In this document: one piece after another, positions 49,030 to 60,594 of the stretch
How the letters are laid out: each line of letters starts with the position of its first letter
Numbering within the stretch: the stretch's first letter is position 1
From: Macrotis lagotis
Taxonomy: Eukaryota; Chordata; Mammalia; Peramelemorphia; Peramelidae
Direction: 5' to 3'
Assembly: GCF_037893015.1 (NCBI RefSeq)
Contig: NC_133658.1
Span: forward strand, 284,895,719 to 284,959,718
Length of the DNA: 64,000 nucleotides
Notes under the pieces: model-generated
Databases searched by the model: none
Told to the model about the DNA's origin: nothing
The model's input: the letters and a program-made list of their open reading frames with translations, nothing else
Program-made: the position numbers and the translations under genes

Positions 49030-49150
49030 GACCTCCAAGTCAGGAGTACCTGGGTTCAAATCCGGTATCAGACAATAATTACCTAGCTGTGTGGCCTTGG
49101 GCAAGCCACTTAACCCTGTTTGCCTTGCAAAAAATCTAAAAAAAAAAAAT
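49030..49150 (+). mobile_element. 5'-truncated tRNA-derived SINE
   Basis: Begins within the tRNA-like part (AAGTCAGGAGTACCTGGGTT) and ends CTTGCAAAAAATCTAAAA. About 9 bp (CTTAATAATT region) is shortened. Confidence 0.85.
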
Positions 49151-49262
49151 GCACTAATTTATTGAATCATCAAGGATATTTTAAGGTTTGGATTAACTAT
49201 ATAAGGATATTGGTGAAGGTGTCTAAGAGGTAGGCATCCCTGGGGAAGGGGCTTACAAAAAT

Positions 49263-49791
49263 TGTTGGGGTTTATTAGTGAAGAATTCACAAGACTCTTT
49301 GCCCCCGAGTGTAAGAAAAGGCCATACATTTTAATTCACAGGTTACTGCAAGAAGTTACAAGTTAATTCACAGAATTCTTTAAGGAGGCAGTAAGTTAAA
49401 TAAAGAAAGAATTTTAATAAGATAAGAAAGTTAAGAAAAGAAGGAAATAGGAAGCATGAGCTCACAGCATGGTGGTGAGAACAGCATAGCCAGTCATTTA
49501 AGAGAGGGGGAAAGAAGAAGGGAGAAGAAGAAAAGATAGTAACAGCCAAAAGGGAGCATGGGGCTGAGAGGGGAGTGCTTTTAAGGAACCCAACCTACCA
49601 TCTGTGCTGGGAGGAGTCAGGGGGAGAGGCCAACACCTGGACATGACTGGGGTCAGGTTTGCCCCTTGGTTGTGTAGGGTGTAGTGTGTGCAAGAAGGTG
49701 GGGGGAAGAGTTGAAGTTGTTCTTAGTGAATTTACATCTCAAAATAAGTTGAGGGCCTGGATAACAATGGCAAGGAAAGCAAGGGCCCACA
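49263..49791 (-). mobile_element. Probable solo LTR of an endogenous retrovirus-like element
   Basis: Read on the minus strand, the block starts TGTGGGCCC and ends CCCCAACA, has a TATA-like CCTTAAAAGC about two-fifths in, a pyrimidine-rich stretch after it, and ATTAAA followed by T-rich sequence: the layout U3, R, U5 of an LTR. No gag, pol or env sequence flanks it; a SINE lies on one side and an L2 fragment on the other. I could not find a convincing target-site duplication, so the exact ends are uncertain. Confidence 0.5.
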
Positions 49792-49844
49792 TGGTGCATA
49801 ACTAATATTTCCTTAATTATTTTTCCTTCCTCAAAATGATTCAG

Positions 49845-50170
49845 GACATGATGTTTTATAGAAAGTCATTCCCAACCCCTCTGCTAATTATTTCCTATTT
49901 ATCCTATATGTAAATTGTATGTATATGTATTTGTTTTTATTTTGACTCCCCTGGTTGATTGTAAGCTCTTTGAGAGCAGGGACTTTCTTTCGGCTCTTTT
50001 TGTGTCCCCCACCACTTAGCACAGTATCAAATATCCAATAAGCAATTAATAAATGTTGATTGATTGGTTAATAGTAATTTACACATGGCCTCTTCCAATA
50101 GATTATAAGCTCCTCCAGGGCATAGTCTAGCTTTGGCCTTAATAAATGTGGATTGTTTGATGATTAGGAA
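49845..50170. mobile_element. L2-type LINE 3' fragments
   Basis: GATTGTAAGCTCTTTGAGAG, CACTTAGCACAGTATCAAAT and AATTAATAAATGTTGATTG form an L2-like end; a second similar tail follows at 50085-50170 (TATAAGCTCCTCCAGGGCAT). Confidence 0.65.
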
Positions 50171-50340
50171 GAATAGATTGATGATTAGGAAGAACTACAT
50201 TTTGGCAATTTGCAATGACATGATGCACAATTTTTGAAGCTTCCTCACAAAGTCTGCATTCTATCAGTAGACAGAGTTCCCTAAACTTTCTTTAGTTTCT
50301 GACAGCAAAAACCTGATTCAGTATCACTTTTGTGAACCCC

Positions 50341-50550
50341 CTCAGTCAGTCAAGAAACATTTTATTAAGCTCACACAGTCCTCTCTCATTTAAATCCAAT
50401 TCACTTGCAAGTCTTGGCATCACCTTCCTGATGTCATGGTCCTCTGAGAACTAAGGACAAACAACCTAGGCCAAGTACTTTGTTAAGTATACAAATACAA
50501 GATGAAAGATAGTTCCTGCCCTCAAGGAAGTGACATTCTAAAGGGAGGAA
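50341..50550 (+). repeat. Composite-SINE tail inside an L2/MIR-type tail
   Basis: Outer element: GAAACATTTTATTAAGC before and CCAAGTACTTTGTTAAGTA, CCTGCCCTCAAGGAAGTGAC after. Inner piece 50361-50468: TTTAAATCCAATTCACTTGC to AACTAAGGACAAACAAC. Confidence 0.6.
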
Positions 50551-52860
50551 CAAGACATAAAGGGAAGCCAAAGAGGGGTGAGGAGAGGAAATAAAAATCC
50601 CAGCTCAGTGATATGATAGAGAAAATCTGAGAGAGTCAGCAATATAGCATAGAGAAATGAAGACCATGGCTGACCTTAAAATGAAGGCTGGGGAAGAAGC
50701 AGGCAATCAAAGGGAGAGGCTACAGGAGTGAGTAATGTGGGTGTGGAATGAGCTTCTAAGATAAAGAGATTTCTATAACATGTTAAAGAAAGTTCAGGAA
50801 AGAGTCAGATACATAGCCTGAAGAGGAAAAGAGAAATCCCTCTATTTTTCTAAATTCTGCATATCTAATTCATTGGATTGACAGTTTCCTTGTTTGCATA
50901 ATGGGAAAAAGAAAAGAATAAATATTTCTATAGTGTCTATTATATACCAGGAACCTTTTACAAATTTTCTATCATTTGATCCTTACAAGACTTTAAGGAA
51001 GATGCTACCATCATCCCCTTTATACAAATGAGGAAACTGAGGAAAACAGTAATGACTTGCCCAGAGTCATACAATCAGAAAGTATCTGAGGCTGAATTTC
51101 ATCTGAGTATTCCTGATTCTGGGCCCTGATTCCATCGCACTGCTAGCTACCTCCATATTATTGTTTGAACTTGGGTTGTAGCTATCCAAGTAGGGCCCTT
51201 AGGTTCCATTTTTGGACTTTCAACATATCGGTTACATTCATAAACTCAGTAGTGTGTATCTATTTTCAGCCTTTATTATTGCTTTGCAAAGTGGTACTTG
51301 TTTGCTCAAAGTATATTGGGTAAATGTTTAAACATGCTTGTCATGAAGTCTTAGGACATGTATCAGTCCTCTTCCTTTTTGAAAAGGAAGTGATTGTTTT
51401 ATGGATTACTTGAGGCAGTAGTCCTAGTATTCTGTTAATATTTTATAAGCTTTTGTTTGGAGACTTTCTAAATGTGTTACTCCTACTGCTACTAACTTTG
51501 GTGGACTCTTAAGAAATCTCACAATTGAACAGAGGAAAACCCCAGTGGAAAGATAATCGTAGAGCAAAAGCCAGGGATAGCCCCAGGGATGACTCTCAAT
51601 CGCCCATTCTGAAGGGAAGACAATCTAGTACTGGCCTTATTAAAAGCTTTGGGTTGAGAGTCAGTATGGACTTGAACATCCCTGAATTTCTTTCCTTGTA
51701 AATGGCAAAAAAAAAACAAAACAAAACAGTATGAGAACAATATGAGAAATTTTTATCATCATTATTATTGTCTGCTCCTTAAGGGCAGAAATGGTTGATT
51801 TTTGTCTTTGTAGCCTTGGTATATTGAGTATAGAACCTTGAATAGGGTAGGCATCTAATAAGTAATCATTGAATTGAGAATTACTTTGATAATTTTCCTG
51901 TCTAGTAGCTGTAAACTCAACCTTTGCAATGATGCGAAAGGGGTGCTGAGACCCCTGATCCAAAATTCTCTTTCTCATTTAACAAAGAATACCTGGAATT
52001 TGACCATTTATTATTAATTTGTATGAGATAAAACACTGTTGTTAATAAGAAAACACATTTCTCTAATAATTTTAAGATTTATGAGCATTTTCCTTCACAA
52101 CAATCTTTCAAGGTAAGGAGTGCATATATAAGAGGATAGGGTCACTCTTGTACAAACATTAGTATCCCTTTACATCTGAGGAAATCAAGTCTAAGAGAGA
52201 CTAAAGGACTCGCCAAACAGTAAAGGACAGACTGAGATAGTAGAACCCAGTTCTTTTAAGCTTGAACAAGTCACATAATTTCTCCAAGCTTCCATTTCTT
52301 CATACTATGAATTAATAATTCAAAATGTAGGCTCTTTTCACTGTTCAAAACGAAAATACCCCAAGCCCCAAGCCAAGGGTAACGTATTGCTTCATCCTAC
52401 AAGGAATGAGTTCTCTGGGAACTCTTCAGGGTGTCGCTATCAGGACCTGGGGAAGGTACAGAGTATTGGGGGGGGGCAGGGAACACCAATAACAGGTTAG
52501 TTAGAAAGGGAGTCTAAGAGAAAAAGTCTAACTTCACCAACTAACCCTGTCTCTGTGTTAAGTGGGATGCCAATGAAAAATCTGAGTCTGACCCCATCAC
52601 TCTCACCTGATGGAGAACCTCAGGTGCTTTTCTACTAGGATAAAAATACAAAATCTTTGGGTGAAATTGAAAACCCTTCCTACAATCTGTTTCTAGCCTC
52701 TATCAGAGCTGATTTACATATTACTCTTACAAACAACATTCATCTACAGGCATTTGTATGGGCTCTGTTCAAGACTGGAAAGTTCTCACCTCTGCTTCTT
52801 GGAGCCCCTCACTCCTTCTGGGTCAACTCACTTGACACCTCCTATAAGAGGCATTTCCTG

Positions 52861-52966
52861 TGTTCCTTTCAGGAGGACATGAGTTCAAAATCTGACCTCA
52901 GACACTAACTGTTTGGTCCTAGGCAAGTCACTTAACCTCAAGTACCTTGTCAAAAAAAAAGAAAAA
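52861..52966 (+). mobile_element. 5'-truncated SINE with target-site duplication
   Basis: Only the 3' two-thirds remains (AGGAGGACATGAGTTCAAAA to an A-rich tail). Flanks AGAGGCATTTCCTG (52847-52860) and AGAAGCATTTCCTG (52967-52980). Confidence 0.85.
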
Positions 52967-53274
52967 AGAAGCATTTCCTGGCTTTACTCATTTATTAGTG
53001 TCCCCCCACAAAGCTGTTTTGTATTTCTCTTTTATATCCCCTTGCTTATTTAACTCTGTCCATGGTGTATTCTTCCTTCCCTGCCAATGGATTGTTCACT
53101 TTTTTAGGGCAGGCACTATTTCCTTTTTTTCCTTGAATCTCCATTCTTAGCATCATATCTAATCCATACATAAACACTTAATAAATACTCAATGAATTGA
53201 GATAAACGGTTGTTATCCACATTCTCTAAGTATGGGAAACAAGACAATGAATGGGAAGCTCTTTTTTGGTTCCC

Positions 53275-53505
53275 TCTTAATTACAGTGCCTTCCCTCTAT
53301 TAATTATTCCCTATTTATTCTATACTTAGTTTTCTTTGTATATATTTGTTTGCATGTTGCATCCCCCATTAGATCCTGAACTTCCTGAGGGGAGGGACTG
53401 AGGGTCAATTTATGGATCCCCAGTCTTTAGCACTGCATTTGGCAAAAAGGAGGTACTTAATAAATGCTGATTGATTGATTGATTGACTGATTGAAATTCC
53501 CCTTA
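53275..53505. mobile_element. L2-type LINE 3' fragment
   Basis: TTCCTGAGGGGAGGGACTGA, CAGTCTTTAGCACTGCATTT, TACTTAATAAATGCTGATTG, then several GATT units. Confidence 0.65.
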
Positions 53506-54080
53506 AACAACCAAAAACTATTCCTCAAAACAGTAGGAAATCAGATGAATGCGTTTATAGAAACCTATGGTGGGGGTGAGTAGAAAGACATTCATGTGAT
53601 AAAGCCGTGGAATAAGGGACAAGGTTACAGTCTAGAAGACAGCCTCTGCAGCATGGATCAGCAGAGCAAGGTGGCCTTGGTAGACATTTTCAAGCAAAAT
53701 TAGCTATTCTCTGAAATCCTTATGGGAATCCAGCTGGACCTATGGAGAAGTCATGAGTCAGAATGCAGGTGGCAAAGAACCCAAAAGATTTTAAATAAAG
53801 CAAAGACCCCTAACTGCCTACCCACCAGCTTTCCCAGATCCAAGCTGCCTACCTAGTCATTCAGCTGAGCTCAGGACAAATTTCTTTTGTTGGACTCTCC
53901 AAGAGTCATATGGTACAGGCCTGAAAATAACTCCTATCCACTGGGAATGACCCTGGCGTCAGACTAGAATAGATCAGGCCCCTTGGGGGCTGATCCTGGC
54001 AACACTTCATTGAAAACCTGGGCGGCAGAAATGGCTGGGACCCTGGTCACTGACACTGGTCTTCTTTGCTCTTAGTCCCT

Positions 54081-54096
54081 GGGGGGGGGGGGGGGG
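54081..54096 (+). repeat. 16-G homopolymer
   Basis: Uninterrupted G16. Other G runs of seven or more occur at about 2544, 3398, 5259, 33184, 34166, 37838, 39227, 39390, 52470 and 59578. Confidence 0.95.
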
Positions 54097-54596
54097 AGTA
54101 AAGAGGATGTGCCTGTTCAAGGAAGGGACTCTTGGGAAGATTTGTAGCACGTCCTGGTTGGAAGGAAACTTAGAATCCATCTTGTTCCAACCCAATAATT
54201 TTACAGAGGAGGAAACTGAGGCTCAGAACTGAAAAGAGATGTGTTCGAGGCCACACAAGAAATGAATGGTAGAATTTTGGACTATTTCAATGGCCTCAGG
54301 TTGAAGTTGAAATCCCATCTCTACTCCCAAAGTCTGTAACATATTAATAGATCAGAAAAACCCATGAGGTGATCCAGTTTAATGAATCCATGTGGTCTCC
54401 AAGACTTGGGGTCTCTTCAGGAGGCAAGCAGGAATAGGAGGGTGAAATGAGTATAATCACACCTGCCTCCTTTCCATGCTGCAAGAATTAATTGGTTAAT
54501 GTTTTGTAAAGACTTTTGAAGCTGTGAAGTGCCCCATAAGCCCTGAGTAGCATCATTATAAATATTATCATTTTATTTATAAATCTGGGGAGGGGG

Positions 54597-54600
<4 letters not shown>

Positions 54601-54676
<76 letters not shown>
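54601..54676 (+). repeat. AG microsatellite, 76 bp
   Basis: Uninterrupted AG run, preceded by a G-rich stretch (GGGGAGGGGGGAGG). It is a polypurine mirror repeat able in principle to form triplex DNA. The longest simple repeat in the window. Confidence 0.97.
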
Positions 54677-54678
<2 letters not shown>

Positions 54679-55195
54679 GGGATTTATATTCCAGGAGCTC
54701 AATCACCTTTCTGATTTAGTCATGTGTGAGTATATTCTGCTGGCGCCTGGAAGCCTTGGGGCAGAGGCGTCTATAAATATGAGACTTCATTAGCTTTCTC
54801 CCTCTGAGCAAAGAGGGGTTGCCATCCATTGCCTACTGAAAAACTAGCCAAGTTAAAAAGGAAATGCTGAGGATGGGAAAGAAAGTGAGGTGGGACTCAG
54901 GGGCAAGGGGAAGAATAAAACTTAGGTGGAAGAACTGCAATGGCTCAGAATAAGACTGTGGGGCCAGGGGTCTCCCATTTGTTATGTGACAGAATTATGG
55001 AGTTAAGAATCAAAGAATAGTGCAAGTCAGACTCTTGAGTTCAAGGTTACAACACAGAAAAGATGTGGAACCCCCAACAGTTAGCTTTGCTCTGATGTGT
55101 ATACACTATAGACCAACTCCTAACTAGCCTCAGATTGAACCTTGAACCTTGACAAAAGTGAGTTAGTAAATCAAGCCAAATACTAAGCTTTAATC

Positions 55196-55430
55196 TCCAA
55201 AGAACTTGAACCCTAGTCCAAGCCACACATTCAGCCCAGCCACAGGCTGAACCCTAATACCAACCACAGATTTAGCCCTGATTGCAACCATAGAATAAAC
55301 CCTAATCCCAACCACAGACTAAACCTCAATCCGAACCACAGACTAAAACTCTAATCCAAGCAACAGATTGGGTCCTAACTAGTCACAGACTGAGCCTTTA
55401 ATCTAGCCAGAGATAGACTCTAACCTTAGA
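55196..55430 (+). repeat. Degenerate ~24-bp minisatellite, 9-10 units
   Basis: Unit consensus about CACAGACTGAACCCTAATCC plus CAAC. Successive unit starts: CACAGGCTGAACCC, CACAGATTTAGCCC, CATAGAATAAACCC, CACAGACTAAACCT, CACAGACTAAAACT, AACAGATTGGGTCC, CACAGACTGAGCCT. Spacing is 22-25 bp. Units are diverged, so the array is old. Confidence 0.85.
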
Positions 55431-56545
55431 TATAATTGGTATCCATGATCCTAGAAAGCCATCATGGAACTAGGTGTCTTCAGTTACAAAAAAGGATGGG
55501 TCAAAGCACACATAGTTCAGTGAAGGCCAGTCCCAGAGCCTGGAAGTATAACTCAAGTGAGCTGGGACTGTCATCTTTATGTAAAACTAGCCCATTAGAA
55601 AAAAAAAAAACACACACACACAGATATACTGATTTCCCAAAGGGGATTCATGAAGGAGAGGTCATGAGCCAAAGGGCTCAGGAAGGAGAATTCCTAGTCT
55701 GCTTCTCCAGCTGTCCCAAGACCCCCAACAGGAGCATGAAAATAGCTTCAGATGGTATTTCCTTCTTTTACTGCTCTCTTACCCCATAAACTGGGAGGGG
55801 AATAAAAGGGGCCAAGGTCTTCTTGGCTTCTAATGGAACAGCAAGTCTTCTATAATATTCTCCCTCTCGAGAGCTCTTCAGCATCTGAGAGGCATCCTTA
55901 GGGGTTTCTGTAATTTATAACCTGACTTCTCTCGGGAACCCTGGGAACTAAATGAGAAGTGTCAAAAGCAGCTTTGAAATCCAGGGGAAACCCTTCTTTC
56001 CCCTGTGAAAGTAATAGAGGAAGCTCAGGCAGGGAGATCTTTAAACAGGAGGCAAAAGCTACAAGGCCTCCATCTGGATTCCTATTCATCTACCCCATCC
56101 CTCTGAATTGTGTCCTCTGGGACTTTTCCCAACTCCCACTTCGGTCCTTTGCCACCTTGCAATGGGTACCCACCACATGATCCTGTTCTTCATCGTAACT
56201 GCTAGCCAAAACAGTCATCACTGCAGTTCCTTGAAGAGAATGGGATAACAAGATCATGCCTTACTCAGCAGGAAGGTGGAGTAGAGGAAGCCCTGGGTTC
56301 AGCTCCCAAACAGAAGAGAATATAGATGAAATGATATACAGTCAGAACAACAAGGAATTTTAGGAATCTAAGTACTTTCATTTTACAGAAGAGAAAACTG
56401 AGATTCAGGAAGCTAAGTAACTTTGTTTCAGGTCAGTCATACAATAACCATCAGAGGTGGGATTTGAACCCATGACTTCTGACTACTATCACACTACCTC
56501 TACAACAACTAATCTAATACTCCAGAGACAAGGTTTTGACAATTA

Positions 56546-56571
56546 TCATCATCATCATCATCATCATCATC
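56546..56571 (+). repeat. ATC trinucleotide repeat
   Basis: About nine ATC units; a short CA run follows at 56613-56632. Confidence 0.95.
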
Positions 56572-57539
56572 CCCTGAATATGTTTATATTCTAGTATAGC
56601 AAAGACACACATACATACACACACACACACATTTAACATGGCAAAGAACAAGTGAACAAAATATATATACAGACTATGTGTATGGGAAGCCAAGGAAAGA
56701 AGCGATAGCAGGTGGGTGGAGTTAGTTGGGGAAGGCTTCCTGGAGGCAAGAGGAAGGAAGGAGCTGAAACAGTTCGGAAACAGAGATTTCCCCTTCCAGC
56801 CAGGCAATATGATTTTTAAACGATATTCTTCACAGGAAGGTAAGGGGGTCAGGACATACAGTCAAATGTTGTTTTTATAACCAAGACTTGAATTCCCTTT
56901 GTCATCGAAGGCGTTCCTAATACTTCTTTTTACCAAAAGAACTAGCAAAAACAGTTATCAATGCAGTGTACTACAGAGAACAGAATTACCTCTGTTGGGC
57001 AGAGGGTCACCGAGGTGTCCCTACTAAACCAAGGGGTCCCTGTAGGGAGAGGTGTTCTGCCATCATTAGTCTACCTTTCTTTTTTTGTGTGTGTCCTCCC
57101 TGCTCCTTTGAGCTTTCCACTGGAAGGACTTCATTTAGCAAGCTGCTCAGAGAACTTCAGACCCCCTACCAGAGACAGAGGGGAAATTCAGGCTGCTGAA
57201 ATGCCAGTCTCTCTGAAATAAAATTTCCTTTAAATAAACCACCAGGCCCAAACCCAAATCCTAGTCCCATAGGGGGGAAAATTGCCAAGAAACATGTCCT
57301 TGGTTCCTATCTGGATTGGGCAGTCAGTGCCTCTCTCAACAGAGATTTCTCTTGCACAATCAAGAGATGTTCTCTTTCACTAAGGTCGAGAAGGGGACCC
57401 AGTCTGCTTAACTCCCCCAACCCAGTCTCAAGGACTCTGGTAGGCATGGGCAAGAGGGGTAGCTACATGTGTCAGAGCAGGTGACCGGGCCCAGAAACTG
57501 CTCATTCATTCCACCTTCCTCCCCCAGCCACCCCCAGAC

Positions 57540-58220
57540 AGATCCAAAAACCTTCCACAAGCCCTGTGATTGCATCATATGTGCCCAACACTTGTGAAAT
57601 TTGCCCCTACCCAATCAAAACTTGAGGCACTGCCAACTCTGTTCCTGAAACCTGCCTGGCTAATGTTTAGGGGAAGACAAAATGTATGTGGTCGGGTGGC
57701 AACGACTTAGGCAGTAAGCAACAGCATAAACCACCAACAGGACGTTCAGGAAATGATTTATACAAGGGAAGGATATTGTGGGGGGAGAAAGATCTTCATT
57801 TCAAAATCAATAAAAGAACTTGGGGAGTGTCTATCAGCATCAGCATTTTACTTAAATTTATCAGCAGGGCAACTCTGAATGGGGAGGGGTATGGAGTCTT
57901 CTTACATCAGGACAAAATTCCCACTTATTTTTATTTCCCTTCAGGAAACATCCATGTGATGTTCTGGGCTGAGTTCTGAGCCCAGGCACTCCAATAGGCA
58001 GCCATTTGTCACGCGGGACATAATTCCTCTTAAACTGCTTGTTGACTTCGGGGCCTGCCAGCTACAGAAAATACAACTAACTGCCAAGCTTGCCTATATT
58101 AACTCCCCAATCGGGCAGGAAGCAGACATTGTTCTCAGTAAATATAAAGTCCCCATCAGCTATTTACGAGACCAGATACTTGGAAGATGAATTTTCATTG
58201 ACTGGACAAGTCTAACACAC
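57540..58220. promoter_or_regulatory. Repeat-poor block, candidate enhancer
   Basis: About 680 bp without transposon signature. Includes GATTGCATCATATG near 57568, whose reverse complement holds a C/EBP-ATF composite-like TGATGCAAT, and a CpG-containing GTCACGCGGGACATAA near 58008. Function is inferred. Confidence 0.3.
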
Positions 58221-59249
58221 TCTTGTCCCTCTGTCTGTATTGATTCCACAACTCTTCCCACCATAATTCTCCCTCGTCATCAGGGATGTTTTACAGTTGT
58301 TTTGTTCTCCAATTCAAGCTGGATAGCTCAGTAAGACAGTTTTTACTGCACATTGATGACATATAAATACAAAAGGAGATGAAGGAAAGGTATTTCCTTG
58401 ACAGGAATCAGGTATTTATTTAACTGTTTGTAATTTTTTTTTTCTCAAGAGCATAGTATTTCTATTAGAACTAGGACTAGAAGCAGTGGATTTTATTAAT
58501 TAGACATAAGCTTCTATGAGGTATGTCTATTTACTCCTTTGGAAAGCAACCAGTATGAAGGAAATAAACTAGAGTACAAAGGTTTCCCTCGACTGTGAAG
58601 GAGTAATGAGTCCATTTAGAGAGCAATGCCAACTAACTAGTCAAGACACATCTGCTACCTTTTGATATTAGAAAGTAGTCTCAAACAGATATCTTCATGG
58701 TAGTGAGAATTTGGTTTATTCTCCACCATCATGGACTTGTGATCTTATCAATGTGAGTTTTCTTAGCAAAGCTATAGCTTTTATCCCATCTATAACCTTC
58801 TTCCCTAACAACTCATGACAAATCTAACCATAAATGCTCTGAAAGGGGATTCATCCATCATATCAGGGGACTTCTGAAAGTTTCCCTGATATTGCATAAA
58901 AGCCAAAGGAAAATGTGAACCATCTATCAGGGAACATTTGCTCTTGCCACATGAGGAGTCCACTTTCTTTTCCGGTCATAAGTCTCTCTGCTGACACACT
59001 TTACAGTGCTTCTCTTACGTAATTCTCCATTGACAATGAGTTGGAGCCTACATACACTCACCATGTTCCTCTACCTTGCCTTTTGGGTGACCTTCAACTT
59101 TAGTTCTTCAGAGACCATAACATTTCATGACCATCACCAGAAGAATACCATTTTTTTCAAAATGAATTTTCATTTTTTCCCTTTCCTTTCTAATGCCACC
59201 ATAGTCCCCCCAATATACTTCCCCTTCCCATCAGAAAGAGCCATCCCAA

Positions 59250-59401
59250 GGGGCAACTTGATGGCATAGCGGATAAAGTACCAGCCCTGGAGTCAAGAGG
59301 AACTGAATTCAAATATGACCTAAGACACTTAATAATTAATTACCTAGCTGCGTGACCTTGGGCAAGTCACTTAATCCCATTGCTTGACAAAAAAAAAAAG
59401 A
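59250..59401 (+). mobile_element. tRNA-derived SINE, full length
   Basis: GGGGCAACTTGATGGCATAG, AGTCAAGAGGAACTGAATTC, AATTAATTACCTAGCTGCGT, then 11 A. A 4-bp expansion (AATTAATT) is present. No clear target duplication. Confidence 0.85.
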
Positions 59402-60392
59402 AATTAGGAAAAAGCAGCATATTTGAACATATCTGAAAATATGTATAACTTACAAGATTTGTGGTCCTCCTACCTTTCTCCAAGGAGTAAAGAGCATTTT
59501 CCCAAAAGGTCTTCTCCTGGCCAAAAGAGCCAGGATATCTCTTATCTACTTTGTAACATTAACTTTTAATTTGGGAGGGGGGGGGTCATGTTTGCATTAT
59601 TGCTATCATTATATATACTGTTTTCTTGGTTTCACTTACTCTATTCTGCTTCAGTTTAGGTCGACCTAACCATGCTTCCCTGTATGCAATGCATTCGTCA
59701 TTTCTTACTGCAGAGTAATCTTCTATTACATTCATTTGCCTTAGGGTCCTAAAGATATGTTCTGATATTCATCAACCAAATCATAAGAATTATCACAACT
59801 TTATCCTATGTACTTAGCATGACTATCTTAAAGTAAAAATAATAACTAGCATTTATGTAGCATCTCCTATTACCCAAGCACTTTGCAAATATTGCCTCCT
59901 TTGGTGAGATGAAGAAGAGACTCTTGCTCTAAGTCATCATCATTGCCAACTAGATTGAGCATCTATTGTACTGGGTCCATGAGGAAGAGATGACTAAGAT
60001 GTCATGCCTACCCCTAGCAAGCACAGTCTAGTACAAGTACATTAAAGGATGACAAAGACTACATTAAGCATATGCTGCATGCCTCAAAGAAGTTTAAAAG
60101 TAAAAAGAAAGTTACTGTGTATATGAAAATAGTCATAATAGCTCTTTTTTTATATTAACAAAAAATCAGAAACAAAATAGATACCTATATTAGAGTTATA
60201 GGCATTCAAAATTGAGACCAATGTAATTACAATGATCAAGCTTGACCCTGTAAGAGATTTTTAAAAAAGCATGTCTCTATCTTCTTTGCATGTGATAATG
60301 GACTGCAGGGATTGAATAATGTATGTATTGTTGGACACAATTGATGTATTAACTTTCTGTTTATTCTTTGTTACAAGAGATGTGTTGTGAAG

Positions 60393-60594
60393 TTTTAAAA
60401 TGTTTTAAATGAAAGTGGTTTTAAAAACAAAACAATATAGATTTAAATTTTTTTTTAAAAGAAAAAAGAATTATAGAGGGGCAGCTAGGTGGCGCATTTT
60501 GAAATGTTTTTAAATGAAATCTTTAAAAACAAAACAATATAGGTTTAAATTTAAAAAAAAAAAAAGAATTATAGAGAGGCAGCTAGGTGGCACA
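60393..60594 (+). repeat. Tandem duplication (~100 bp) that includes a SINE head
   Basis: Unit 1 60393-60496 and unit 2 60497-60594 share TTAAAAACAAAACAATATAG, an A/T-rich run, GAATTATAGAG and the SINE start GGCAGCTAGGTGGC. Unit 1 is cut off in the SINE head; unit 2 continues into the whole SINE. Confidence 0.9.

Noticed and set aside
54765-54805. TATA-box-like CTATAAATATGAGAC suggesting a promoter
   Set aside because: Isolated AT-rich word without an initiator, downstream gene or other support.
55196-55430. CRISPR-like repeat array
   Set aside because: Units are contiguous and degenerate with no unique spacers, in mammalian intronic DNA.
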